Shown here: in pieces, positions 6,894 through 15,267 of the stretch
Layout of the letters: each line of letters begins with the position of its first letter
Numbering within the stretch: position 1 is the stretch's first letter
NCBI GenBank assembly: GCA_913042885.1
Contig: CAJWLW010000039.1
Location: 1-24,201 of the forward strand
Direction of reading: 5' to 3'
Source of the DNA: an uncultured Lentisphaeria bacterium
GTDB taxonomy: Bacteria; Verrucomicrobiota; Lentisphaeria; JABSQK01; CAJWLW01
Length of the DNA stretch: 24,201 nucleotides
Made by a program: the position numbers and the translations under genes
The notes under the pieces: generated by a model
The model's input: only the letters and a program-made list of their open reading frames with translations
Database searches by the model: none
Told to the model about the DNA's origin: nothing

Positions 6894-9194
6894 ATGCCTT
6901 CATCACACCGCAGCGAGGGTTACGCGCGCTGGTTGCGCGACGCCGTGGACCGGTGCGAACCGGAAGCGCTGGTATTGAAAACGGGGCCGGCATTTCGCCG
7001 TCATATCGGTTTACCGTCGGCCTCCATGGCCCAGGCCACAGCCTGTCTCTATGGTCGCGATGGCGACAAGGGCGATGCCGATCTTGCCATTCAATTACTG
7101 CTGCAGTGTAACAGGCTGACACGCGAGCACGGCAGCTACGGCCCGGGGGTCGGCGCGGACAGCCACAGTATTCTACCGGCCGTTCTGGCGTATCGTCTGC
7201 TGCGATCCGTTCCCGGGACACTGGGCGATGAGATCGATCAGACGCTGCTTGCCATGTTCCGCGACTCGCTGGATCTGCTCGAGTCGGTTTACCATGCATC
7301 GGAGTTCATCGCCAGCAGCTACGGCCAGATATTCGGCACCGGCGTAGCGGCCGGCATCCTGGCCGCGATGTTCCCGGAGCATCCGGAGGCGTCACGGTGG
7401 CGGACGTTTTTCAAACAGTACCACGACGGTTGGCAGCGACGCTGGTCCACGAATATCGATTCCAGCGGTTATGAATCGAACTTTCTCTATTGTGTGGCAC
7501 TGGCCTGCCAGCTCGAGCGCTGCGATCTGACCACTGAACGCCGGGCCTGTGACTTCCTCGATCAGCTCGTCCGCCGGGCCTCCCATTTAGGAACTCAGCC
7601 GGCAAGCGGCCAAAGCTACACCTGGCCGATTGTCTGCTGGCTGCCGGTGTACGAGTACTTCGGGAAAACCCTCGGGGACGGACGATTTGTATGGCTGGCG
7701 GACATCGCCTGGCGCGAGGTCGAGCCGCGGCTGGGGATGATGGAATCACACGTCAAGATCTGTGATCAATCGCACATGATTGCCTACCTGGCGTCCGCAT
7801 TGCAGTGGTGCGATACCGGTCTCGCACCGGTCGATCCGGGTGCGTCGTGTGCGATCACTTACCGCTCCCTGCCGGCACGATGGTTGTCCGTCTCCGGCAC
7901 CGACGCATACAGTCCCGGCGATGCCGGGGAACGCTGGGCCGACAAGTTGATCCTGCGCGGCCGGGGCCCGGCGCACGAGACCTATGTCTGTGTCAACCTC
8001 TGCCCGAGACTGGCCCTGGGGCATTCGGATGAAGGCGCCATCGTCGAGTACACGCACGGCGGGTCACGACGCCTCTATGATTCCGGTTACTTTCAGGATG
8101 GCCCGGAATATCACAACCTGCTTCACGTTCAGCCGACCGGTGATTTTCCCAAGCCGGTGGCTGATTACAAAATGAGTAACCATTCTCATCCCGGCCATCA
8201 GTTCCGCGTGCCCCTGCTTAACGACGGTGATTCGGCTGCTCTCGCCCGCATCGAAGCGACCAACTACTACGGTCTTGACGCCGGGATCGTTCGCGAGTTT
8301 CTCCTGGACAAGCGCACTGGCGTGTTGATCGTCATCGATCGTGTTCAGGCTGGACGCTGTGAACTGCTGGCAAGTCCGCTGTTTCACACGCAGACTGTGC
8401 CGGGGCAGGGCCCGGATTGGGTGGACCTGTCACTTGGCATGCTCGATGCCGGGTTCACCAATACACCCGGCGGGTTGTGCGCGATTTTCGCGAGCCCGAC
8501 GGGTGTTGATCTGACATCACAGGCGCCATGCGAGTTTAACGGTTGCGTCTGGGATGAAGACACCTTCTTTCAGCGGACCGTGGCTTATTGCAAGACTCCG
8601 GTCGCGGTCAATGAAGCGGTCATAATCGGCAGTCTGCTGATTCCGCATGAACCGACTGAGGACGGCCAGGCCATCCGCGAACGCGTTCACACACAGCATG
8701 CGCCGGATGGCGTGACCTTTAACTGGGAACGGGATGGCTCGGCGTTTTGTGCGGGGCACGGCGCGGTCGAATCCAGGGTCATCGAGACCGACGCCGAAAT
8801 GTTTCTGGCGTGTTGCGACGAGGACAACGCCCATGCGACGTTTTGCACAGCGGGCGGGTTGACGCTGGCGCAACGCTGGACGCTGCGGGCCTTATGCGAC
8901 AATCCGGAAGGCGCCAAGGGCGACGGGGACATAGCAGTCACAGAAACCAGACCCGCTACCGTGAATGGAGAACTGAGCTTGACGCGGAACCGGTTGACGG
9001 GAACGCTGTTCGCGCCGATCGAACGAACCGGGCATTTTCGCCACCGGCTTTGGTGTGAATTATCCGCCGTCGCGGCGAGCAGTGAGATTCGTGAGGTGCT
9101 GGTTGACGGGCTCGCTGTATCTGTCGACCGTCGAGACGGGGCACCGTTGCGCATTCCCGTCGGTACGCGCACCCGGTTTGCGGTTGAGTGGTAA
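6894..9194 (+). CDS. Heparinase II/III-like polysaccharide lyase family protein, copy 1
   Basis: The 766-residue product starts MPSSHRSEGYARW. Residues about 50-330 are helix-rich with repeated pair-like segments, including MFRDSLDLLESVYHASEF (121-138) and NIDSSGYESNFLY (187-199), consistent with an alpha/alpha toroid. Residues about 330-766 are beta-rich and include EGAIVEYTHGG (380-390), LYDSGYFQDGPEYHNL (394-409) and a later DRVQAGRCELL segment, matching the beta-sandwich of heparinase II/III-like proteins. These lyases cleave uronic-acid polysaccharides by elimination. No signal peptide is visible, so it may act on internalised oligosaccharides or be exported by another route. The start is chosen from the GGAG at 6882-6885. 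It is followed by a promoter and a truncated prepilin, and its protein is identical to that of copy 2. Confidence 0.6.
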   Translation: MPSSHRSEGYARWLRDAVDRCEPEALVLKTGPAFRRHIGLPSASMAQATACLYGRDGDKGDADLAIQLLLQCNRLTREHGSYGPGVGADSHSILPAVLAYRLLRSVPGTLGDEIDQTLLAMFRDSLDLLESVYHASEFIASSYGQIFGTGVAAGILAAMFPEHPEASRWRTFFKQYHDGWQRRWSTNIDSSGYESNFLYCVALACQLERCDLTTERRACDFLDQLVRRASHLGTQPASGQSYTWPIVCWLPVYEYFGKTLGDGRFVWLADIAWREVEPRLGMMESHVKICDQSHMIAYLASALQWCDTGLAPVDPGASCAITYRSLPARWLSVSGTDAYSPGDAGERWADKLILRGRGPAHETYVCVNLCPRLALGHSDEGAIVEYTHGGSRRLYDSGYFQDGPEYHNLLHVQPTGDFPKPVADYKMSNHSHPGHQFRVPLLNDGDSAALARIEATNYYGLDAGIVREFLLDKRTGVLIVIDRVQAGRCELLASPLFHTQTVPGQGPDWVDLSLGMLDAGFTNTPGGLCAIFASPTGVDLTSQAPCEFNGCVWDEDTFFQRTVAYCKTPVAVNEAVIIGSLLIPHEPTEDGQAIRERVHTQHAPDGVTFNWERDGSAFCAGHGAVESRVIETDAEMFLACCDEDNAHATFCTAGGLTLAQRWTLRALCDNPEGAKGDGDIAVTETRPATVNGELSLTRNRLTGTLFAPIERTGHFRHRLWCELSAVAASSEIREVLVDGLAVSVDRRDGAPLRIPVGTRTRFAVEW

Positions 9195-9252
9195 GCCATC
9201 GATTGCCGCACGTGGCTGCGGAGTGAGTGAGGCGAGCGCCAGTAACCTCAGC

Positions 9253-9281
9253 TTGAATCCCGTTGTCAATCGGCCTATAAT
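9253..9281 (+). promoter_or_regulatory. Sigma70-type promoter before truncated prepilin
   Basis: TTGAAT (9253-9258) and a consensus TATAAT (9276-9281) are separated by exactly 17 bp, in the gap between the heparinase-like stop and the prepilin start. The same elements occur in unit B although the flanking sequence differs. The first copy-to-copy difference falls in the spacer at 9271. Confidence 0.6.
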
Positions 9282-9344
9282 TTACCGGAATCGAGATCAG
9301 GGTACAGCAGTGATTGTCACCACACCGCACCGTGGCAGAGAACC

Positions 9345-9497
9345 ATGGCAGGTTCCAGGGTAAAACGTTTACAAGCAACGTTTACGCTGATCGAACTGTT
9401 GGTGGTTATTGCGATCATTGTCATCCTGGCGGCCATGCTTCTGCCGGCACTGCAGGGAGCCAAGACCAACGCGCAGATCGCGGTATGCGGCGGGCAG
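9345..9497 (+). pseudogene. Prepilin-like protein truncated at the duplication junction
   Basis: ATG 9345 gives [12 protein letters not shown], then the prepilin core [20 protein letters not shown] followed by [18 protein letters not shown]. At 9497/9498 the sequence switches to nanE, read out of frame, and stays open to 9848 as an arginine-rich tail with no pilin features. Two features suggest loss of function. The ribosome-binding site is GTGG (9332-9335) where the intact gene has GAGG, and the residue before the cleaved Phe is Thr instead of Ala or Gly. The chimeric frame might still yield an inner-membrane peptide. About 8% nucleotide difference from the intact prepilin separates it from a simple recent copy. 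Confidence 0.8.
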
Positions 9498-9904
9498 GTC
9501 CGGCTGCGAGAATATTGCGGTAATCCGTGCAGCAGTCGATCTTCCTGTAATCGGGATCACCAAGGGCGTGTTCCCCGACGGTTCGGTCCTGATCACCGAG
9601 GATTTCGCCGATGTAGGCATGCTCATCGACGCCGGTGCACAGCTCGTCGCGCTGGACGTCACGCAACGTGTCCGTCCAAATGGTCTGACCGGTTGCGACT
9701 TTCTGCAAGCAGTAAAGGAGCGGTACGACGTTGCCGTGATGGCGGACGTTGCCACCCTGGCGGGGGGCATTGCCGCCAGCGAGGCTGGAGCGGATTTCGT
9801 CGCGCCAACGCTTGCGGGCCATACCCCGTATTGCTCACAACCGGATAACCGCGAGCCCGATTGTGGGCGCTGGTGGAAGATCTGGTCAAAGCATCGGCGC
9901 ACCG
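9498..9904 (+). pseudogene. nanE: nanE internal remnant (copy 2), 5' end missing
   Basis: The copy begins at the GCENI block and has no start codon of its own. It reproduces the epimerase blocks DLPVIGITKG, VALDVTQRVRP and LAGHTPY and the same one-base lesion as copy 1, near 9859. The frame stays open to 10083 without further NanE features. It cannot encode an epimerase. It is a by-product of the tandem duplication. Confidence 0.85.
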
Positions 9905-10243
9905 CTGCGCGAGTCCCTGGCCACCACCTCTGCCCCCGTGCCCGCCGCCACGACGCGGGTCTTTACCGTAGCAGCGTAAAGTTTGTTGCGCCCACTGCCG
10001 CTGAGCGCATAGGTTTCGCCTTGCTCGATGCCGGTGCAGGTGTCGGTTGCGCAGACTGCAACCGCGCTGGTCAGCCGGCCTGATCCGGGCAGACCCGCCC
10101 CATGGTTCGAGGAAGCCGAGGTCGAGCGGGTGCCTCTCGCCGACGTAGTCAGCAGAGCCGTGATAAAACGGCCCGCAGACCAGCCAGTCCAATATGAAGC
10201 CTGGGCCGAACGCGGGCGTATCGTGAAGTGGGAGGAGGTTCAT
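9886..10243 (-). pseudogene. Opposite-strand gene remnant with WLVCGPF motif (copy 2)
   Basis: This repeats the remnant at 6352-6709 with no visible difference, including the ATG at 10243 and the frame change near 10077. Its presence in both units shows that the fragment was already next to nanE before the duplication. Confidence 0.4.
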
Positions 10244-10394
10244 AAATGACGAAATTCCAAAATTCCCAAATACCCAAGGCCGAAGAAAAAGTCGAAGTGA
10301 CAGGAACAGGTGATGCGTCCCGGCATGCTGCATTCTTACAGACTCATGACATAGTACTGTGGGTCGCTCGGTTTCCAAACACCCGTTCCCCTTC

Positions 10395-10415
10395 GTCATT
10401 CGTCATTCGTCATTC
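10395..10415 (+). repeat. Microsatellite (GTCATTC)x3 before heparinase-like copy 2
   Basis: The same three heptamers as in unit A. The repeat number has not changed between the units, which argues for a very recent duplication or homogenisation, since microsatellites usually change quickly. Confidence 0.85.
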
Positions 10416-10419
10416 GGAG
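10416..10419 (+). promoter_or_regulatory. Ribosome-binding site deciding the start of heparinase-like copy 2
   Basis: GGAG lies 8 nt before ATG 10428, matching unit A. Confidence 0.6.
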
Positions 10420-10427
10420 CCTTTCCC

Positions 10428-12728
10428 ATGCCTTCATCACACCGCAGCGAGGGTTACGCGCGCTGGTTGCGCGACGCCGTGGACCGGTGCGAACCGGAAG
10501 CGCTGGTATTGAAAACGGGGCCGGCATTTCGCCGTCATATCGGTTTACCGTCGGCCTCCATGGCCCAGGCCACAGCCTGTCTCTATGGTCGCGATGGCGA
10601 CAAGGGCGATGCCGATCTTGCCATTCAATTACTGCTGCAGTGTAACAGGCTGACACGCGAGCACGGCAGCTACGGCCCGGGGGTCGGCGCGGACAGCCAC
10701 AGTATTCTACCGGCCGTTCTGGCGTATCGTCTGCTGCGATCCGTTCCCGGGACACTGGGCGATGAGATCGATCAGACGCTGCTTGCCATGTTCCGCGACT
10801 CGCTGGATCTGCTCGAGTCGGTTTACCATGCATCGGAGTTCATCGCCAGCAGCTACGGCCAGATATTCGGCACCGGCGTAGCGGCCGGCATCCTGGCCGC
10901 GATGTTCCCGGAGCATCCGGAGGCGTCACGGTGGCGGACGTTTTTCAAACAGTACCACGACGGTTGGCAGCGACGCTGGTCCACGAATATCGATTCCAGC
11001 GGTTATGAATCGAACTTTCTCTATTGTGTGGCACTGGCCTGCCAGCTCGAGCGCTGCGATCTGACCACTGAACGCCGGGCCTGTGACTTCCTCGATCAGC
11101 TCGTCCGCCGGGCCTCCCATTTAGGAACTCAGCCGGCAAGCGGCCAAAGCTACACCTGGCCGATTGTCTGCTGGCTGCCGGTGTACGAGTACTTCGGGAA
11201 AACCCTCGGGGACGGACGATTTGTATGGCTGGCGGACATCGCCTGGCGCGAGGTCGAGCCGCGGCTGGGGATGATGGAATCACACGTCAAGATCTGTGAT
11301 CAATCGCACATGATTGCCTACCTGGCGTCCGCATTGCAGTGGTGCGATACCGGTCTCGCACCGGTCGATCCGGGTGCGTCGTGTGCGATCACTTACCGCT
11401 CCCTGCCGGCACGATGGTTGTCCGTCTCCGGCACCGACGCATACAGTCCCGGCGATGCCGGGGAACGCTGGGCCGACAAGTTGATCCTGCGCGGCCGGGG
11501 CCCGGCGCACGAGACCTATGTCTGTGTCAACCTCTGCCCGAGACTGGCCCTGGGGCATTCGGATGAAGGCGCCATCGTCGAGTACACGCACGGCGGGTCA
11601 CGACGCCTCTATGATTCCGGTTACTTTCAGGATGGCCCGGAATATCACAACCTGCTTCACGTTCAGCCGACCGGTGATTTTCCCAAGCCGGTGGCTGATT
11701 ACAAAATGAGTAACCATTCTCATCCCGGCCATCAGTTCCGCGTGCCCCTGCTTAACGACGGTGATTCGGCTGCTCTCGCCCGCATCGAAGCGACCAACTA
11801 CTACGGTCTTGACGCCGGGATCGTTCGCGAGTTTCTCCTGGACAAGCGCACTGGCGTGTTGATCGTCATCGATCGTGTTCAGGCTGGACGCTGTGAACTG
11901 CTGGCAAGTCCGCTGTTTCACACGCAGACTGTGCCGGGGCAGGGCCCGGATTGGGTGGACCTGTCACTTGGCATGCTCGATGCCGGGTTCACCAATACAC
12001 CCGGCGGGTTGTGCGCGATTTTCGCGAGCCCGACGGGTGTTGATCTGACATCACAGGCGCCATGCGAGTTTAACGGTTGCGTCTGGGATGAAGACACCTT
12101 CTTTCAGCGGACCGTGGCTTATTGCAAGACTCCGGTCGCGGTCAATGAAGCGGTCATAATCGGCAGTCTGCTGATTCCGCATGAACCGACTGAGGACGGC
12201 CAGGCCATCCGCGAACGCGTTCACACACAGCATGCGCCGGATGGCGTGACCTTTAACTGGGAACGGGATGGCTCGGCGTTTTGTGCGGGGCACGGCGCGG
12301 TCGAATCCAGGGTCATCGAGACCGACGCCGAAATGTTTCTGGCGTGTTGCGACGAGGACAACGCCCATGCGACGTTTTGCACAGCGGGCGGGTTGACGCT
12401 GGCGCAACGCTGGACGCTGCGGGCCTTATGCGACAATCCGGAAGGCGCCAAGGGCGACGGGGACATAGCAGTCACAGAAACCAGACCCGCTACCGTGAAT
12501 GGAGAACTGAGCTTGACGCGGAACCGGTTGACGGGAACGCTGTTCGCGCCGATCGAACGAACCGGGCATTTTCGCCACCGGCTTTGGTGTGAATTATCCG
12601 CCGTCGCGGCGAGCAGTGAGATTCGTGAGGTGCTGGTTGACGGGCTCGCTGTATCTGTCGACCGTCGAGACGGGGCACCGTTGCGCATTCCCGTCGGTAC
12701 GCGCACCCGGTTTGCGGTTGAGTGGTAA
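10428..12728 (+). CDS. Heparinase II/III-like polysaccharide lyase family protein, copy 2
   Basis: The 766-residue protein is identical to copy 1 along its whole length, with the same toroid-like N-terminal half and the beta-rich half containing EGAIVEYTHGG and DSGYFQDGPEYHN. It ends with TAA. Its leader, microsatellite and ribosome-binding site also match. Downstream, after a 150-bp gap with a strong promoter, lies the intact prepilin gene. Two identical genes in tandem could raise dosage, or may be one gene represented twice by the assembly. Confidence 0.6.
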   Translation: MPSSHRSEGYARWLRDAVDRCEPEALVLKTGPAFRRHIGLPSASMAQATACLYGRDGDKGDADLAIQLLLQCNRLTREHGSYGPGVGADSHSILPAVLAYRLLRSVPGTLGDEIDQTLLAMFRDSLDLLESVYHASEFIASSYGQIFGTGVAAGILAAMFPEHPEASRWRTFFKQYHDGWQRRWSTNIDSSGYESNFLYCVALACQLERCDLTTERRACDFLDQLVRRASHLGTQPASGQSYTWPIVCWLPVYEYFGKTLGDGRFVWLADIAWREVEPRLGMMESHVKICDQSHMIAYLASALQWCDTGLAPVDPGASCAITYRSLPARWLSVSGTDAYSPGDAGERWADKLILRGRGPAHETYVCVNLCPRLALGHSDEGAIVEYTHGGSRRLYDSGYFQDGPEYHNLLHVQPTGDFPKPVADYKMSNHSHPGHQFRVPLLNDGDSAALARIEATNYYGLDAGIVREFLLDKRTGVLIVIDRVQAGRCELLASPLFHTQTVPGQGPDWVDLSLGMLDAGFTNTPGGLCAIFASPTGVDLTSQAPCEFNGCVWDEDTFFQRTVAYCKTPVAVNEAVIIGSLLIPHEPTEDGQAIRERVHTQHAPDGVTFNWERDGSAFCAGHGAVESRVIETDAEMFLACCDEDNAHATFCTAGGLTLAQRWTLRALCDNPEGAKGDGDIAVTETRPATVNGELSLTRNRLTGTLFAPIERTGHFRHRLWCELSAVAASSEIREVLVDGLAVSVDRRDGAPLRIPVGTRTRFAVEW

Positions 12729-12786
12729 GCCATCGATTGCCGCACGTGGCTGCGGAGTGAGTGAGGCGAGCGCCAGTAACCTCAGC

Positions 12787-12815
12787 TTGAATCCCGTTGT
12801 CAATTGGCCTATAAT
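12787..12815 (+). promoter_or_regulatory. Sigma70-type promoter of the intact prepilin gene
   Basis: TTGAAT (12787-12792), a 17-bp spacer and TATAAT (12810-12815) lie about 65 bp before the prepilin ATG. Both hexamers are kept in the diverged copy upstream, which supports their use. Confidence 0.65.
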
Positions 12816-12865
12816 TTACTGGGATCGAGATCCGGGCACAGCAGTGATTGCCACCACACCGCGCC

Positions 12866-12869
12866 GAGG
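12866..12869 (+). promoter_or_regulatory. Ribosome-binding site of the prepilin gene
   Basis: GAGG lies 9 nt before ATG 12879 and supports that start over the longer in-frame start at 12804. The corresponding bases of the truncated copy are GTGG. Confidence 0.55.
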
Positions 12870-12878
12870 CAGAGAACC

Positions 12879-13691
12879 ATGGCAGGTTCTAGAGTAAAAC
12901 GTTTACAAACAGCGTTTACGCTGATCGAATTGTTGGTGGTTATCGCAATCATTGCCATCCTGGCAGCCATGCTTCTGCCGGCACTGCAGGGCGCCAAGAC
13001 CAACGCGCAGATCGCGGTATGCGGCGGGCAGCTCCGGCAGCTCGGTCTCGCCACCGCGTTGTATGCCGACGACAATGAGGACTTTTTTCCCATTAACTCG
13101 ATTAACGTGGGCTCCTGCGGCGACACGGCCATCGGCCACAACAAGGCGCACGTGCTCGCGGGTGAAGAGCCGGCCGGCTGCTCCCCGAACCCGATGGCAC
13201 CGTACGGACTGGGAAAGCTGTATGAGGGACAGTACATCGACAATGGTCACATCTATTACTGCCCGTTGAACACAGAAATCACATATGATAGGGAAGACCA
13301 ATACGGCGACGGCGGCTGGCACAACTGGGGCACAAACGATCTGGTCTACGGAAGCTACGCCTACCGGGGCACCTGGCGCTTGGGTTTCGAGCGGGACGAC
13401 ATGACGTCAGGCAATAAATGCCTGCTGCTGAATACCCGCCTGTCGTCGGAAGTAACCAGCAGAGACGGCGACACACAGGATATCGCGGATGCCCATAAGG
13501 CATTCATCGCCGATCATTTTTTCCAGGGCATGTTGTTCGACGGTCACCAGGACAGACGAATCAACATTGCCTACATGGATGGCTCGGTCCGCGGCATCGG
13601 CGGCCAGAGCTGGTTCAATTGGTTGTGGACCAATGTGACGGCCGACGGCAGGAACTATATCGGCTGGGAAGCGTTTGACTGCGAACGCTGA
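12879..13691 (+). CDS. Type IV / type II secretion-like prepilin (DUF1559-type pseudopilin)
   Basis: The 270-residue protein has a short basic leader [12 protein letters not shown] and a class III signal with cleavage before F13; E17 is at mature position +5. The hydrophobic helix is [20 protein letters not shown] followed by LPALQGAK. The next block, [20 protein letters not shown] (48-67), matches the conserved region after the helix in large paralogous prepilin families of PVC-type bacteria, and the C-terminal [15 protein letters not shown] is the usual family signature. It would be processed by a prepilin peptidase and sit in the inner membrane or a pseudopilus; many members of this class are thought to be surface or secreted proteins instead of true pilins. 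No pilus assembly genes are nearby. It has its own promoter, so it is probably regulated separately from the lyase gene. Confidence 0.88.
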   Translation: MAGSRVKRLQTAFTLIELLVVIAIIAILAAMLLPALQGAKTNAQIAVCGGQLRQLGLATALYADDNEDFFPINSINVGSCGDTAIGHNKAHVLAGEEPAGCSPNPMAPYGLGKLYEGQYIDNGHIYYCPLNTEITYDREDQYGDGGWHNWGTNDLVYGSYAYRGTWRLGFERDDMTSGNKCLLLNTRLSSEVTSRDGDTQDIADAHKAFIADHFFQGMLFDGHQDRRINIAYMDGSVRGIGGQSWFNWLWTNVTADGRNYIGWEAFDCER

Positions 13692-13705
13692 CGATACCGG
13701 AATCC

Positions 13706-13891
13706 TCACCAGGATAAGGACACGAGCCGGTGCGAGATTATTTTCACGATATTTCCCACGTGCCGCGACGTCCAAACGTGCCCTTTGAAGAATCTTGCAA
13801 GCATCTGCTCGAGCATCTCTTTACAAAAATCGGCCTGGTAAAGATTGCCGTTCTCGCAGGATGAGACGACGACCCGCGTACCGCTTGTCAT
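13706..13891 (-). other. Possible C-terminal gene fragment in the convergent intergenic region
   Basis: The 262-bp gap between two convergent stops holds a minus-strand frame reading GTRVVVSSCENGNLY, then ADFCKEMLEQMLARFF, ending in TGA at 13706-13708. The composition is protein-like and recalls the last beta-strand and helix of glycosidase-associated GATase-like domains. The frame extends upstream without a good start or ribosome-binding site. It is either a decayed gene end or a chance frame. Confidence 0.25.
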
Positions 13892-13939
13892 GGAGCCCTT
13901 CCAGTTCCGCGTTGTAGTATTGAAGAAATCGAAGGACTG

Positions 13940-13963
13940 AATCCTTCAATCCTTCAATCCTTC
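13940..13963 (+). repeat. Microsatellite (AATCCTTC)x3 overlapping the end of a broken gene
   Basis: Three tandem octamers AATCCTTC supply the last codons and stop (VKD-TGA on the minus strand) of the phosphoesterase/PQQ pseudogene. Just left of it, GAAGGA (13931-13936) can pair with TCCTTC (13942-13947) in a small hairpin, a possible but weak terminator between convergent genes. Confidence 0.7.
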
Positions 13964-15267
13964 ACAAACGCGTAAACGTTGCCGTCCAGGGCACTGACAA
14001 AGACGGCGTTGCCGGAGACAGCTGCGGACGCGGTGACGGGGACGCCGATGTAGTGCGACCATACCGCTTCACCAGTGGCGCTGTCCAGGGCGTAGAACCA
14101 GCCGTCATCGGCGCCGACATAGACGGTGTTGCCGGAGAGCACGGGGCTGGCGATCATCGACGGGCCGCGAATCTTGTGCAGGACGGTGGGCGCCAGGGCA
14201 TCCTTTGTCTGGAATGTCCATTTTACCTCGCCGTTGGCAAGATCGACCGCCTTTACCCTACCTTCACGGTTGTCACAGGTATAGGCCAGCAAGCCATCCA
14301 TGGCCGGCAAGCTGTAGATCGTACCGGTTCTAACCCAGTTGACGTGGTCGCCGGTATCCTGTGCGTTCATGTGAAGAATGCCACCCATGCCGCCGATGAT
14401 CAGATTTCCATCCGAAAGCACGATGCTCGACGTCAGGTTGGAGTTGCGTGTCGTGTCTGTCGCCCATAGCTCCTCGCCGGAGTGGATTTTCCAGGCGTGC
14501 AGATTCGGCGACGGGGAGACGACACCGAAGACCCGGTCGCCTACGGCGGCGGGGCCCTTGACCGGGTAGCCGGGATCAGTGCCGCGCTTCAACAGTTTAT
14601 GGTTCCACAGGCGCTTGCCGGTCTCGATGTCGATGGCGACAAAGTCCTGCGCTGTGCCGGTCACCAGAACGCCGTCATGCACGAGCATCGGCATTTGTAT
14701 CTTGCGCGTCCAGCTTGCTGTCAACGCTTCTCCCCAAAGCTTTTCGCCGGTGTCAGCCTTGAAGGCAACGATCTCCCCATTCGAGGTGACCACGAACACC
14801 TTGCCCTCGGCACCGGCGACCGTGTGCTTTACCGACGCATCGGTGTGGCTGTGCCAAATCTCTTCACCGGTCTCGGAGTTCAGCGCCACGATGCCGGAGC
14901 GATCCATCCGTTCGCTGTCCTCGACGCCAATGTAAATCCGGTTGTCATAAACGATCGGTGACGAAAAGCCGACTCGCCCACCGGTGTTGGCAACCCAGGC
15001 AAGGTGTAACGGCGGTGCCACGGCGTCAGCCGCTTTTCCGGTGCGCTGACTGTTGGCCTGGAAGGTCGGCCACGACGTTCCCACCTTCGGCGTGACGGCA
15101 GGTGCCGCGGCAACGGTGAATCTCCCCTCACCCGACCAGGATTGCTCGCCGGCGATGGCCGTCATCTTCACCTGGTGTTTACCCGGCTTCAAGTCCACGT
15201 CGACTGCCCAGCGGTTCGCCGCCGTTGACAACACAATCCACGCGATCGACGATCGCGGCGGTGTCAT
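13954..15267 (-). CDS. PQQ-type beta-propeller segment of the broken paralogue
   Basis: This open frame holds the 3' part of the pseudogene. True homology begins near 15210 with WAVDVDLKPGKHQVKM and continues into WPTFQANSQRTG, after which propeller blades recur: SSPIVYDNRIYIGVEDSE, IVALNSETGEEIW, TVYVGADDGWFYALD and VFVSALDGNVYAF. No ribosome-binding site is seen for an independent start, so a free-standing propeller protein is unlikely. Confidence 0.55.
   Translation of the reverse strand: MTPPRSSIAWIVLSTAANRWAVDVDLKPGKHQVKMTAIAGEQSWSGEGRFTVAAAPAVTPKVGTSWPTFQANSQRTGKAADAVAPPLHLAWVANTGGRVGFSSPIVYDNRIYIGVEDSERMDRSGIVALNSETGEEIWHSHTDASVKHTVAGAEGKVFVVTSNGEIVAFKADTGEKLWGEALTASWTRKIQMPMLVHDGVLVTGTAQDFVAIDIETGKRLWNHKLLKRGTDPGYPVKGPAAVGDRVFGVVSPSPNLHAWKIHSGEELWATDTTRNSNLTSSIVLSDGNLIIGGMGGILHMNAQDTGDHVNWVRTGTIYSLPAMDGLLAYTCDNREGRVKAVDLANGEVKWTFQTKDALAPTVLHKIRGPSMIASPVLSGNTVYVGADDGWFYALDSATGEAVWSHYIGVPVTASAAVSGNAVFVSALDGNVYAFVKD

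Larger units (their letters stand above)
5964..9497 (+). repeat. Tandem duplication, unit A (3534 bp)
   Basis: This unit runs from inside nanE, through the antisense remnant and the heparinase-like gene, into the first part of a prepilin gene. It aligns without indels to unit B at a constant offset of 3534. I see identity from 5988 to 9270 (one difference, c/t, at 5987 against 9521), and then about 19 substitutions between 9271 and 9497. There is no transposase or terminal inverted repeat, so this is a segmental duplication and not an insertion sequence. Confidence 0.95.
9498..13031 (+). repeat. Tandem duplication, unit B (3534 bp)
   Basis: This second unit directly follows unit A. The hexamer TCCGGC occurs at all three breakpoints: in nanE at 5965-5970, at the junction at 9499-9504, and in the intact prepilin at 13033-13038. 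This fits a microhomology-mediated duplication or template switch. Unit B runs on into the complete prepilin gene. Confidence 0.95.

Noticed and set aside
9195..9252. Rho-independent terminator after the lyase gene (CCGCA...TGCGG)
   Set aside because: The stem is only five base pairs and no T-run follows.
5964..13031. Interpretation of the 3.5-kb repeat as a transposon or integron unit
   Set aside because: No transposase, recombinase, terminal inverted repeats or target-site duplication; breakpoints lie inside genes at a 6-bp microhomology.
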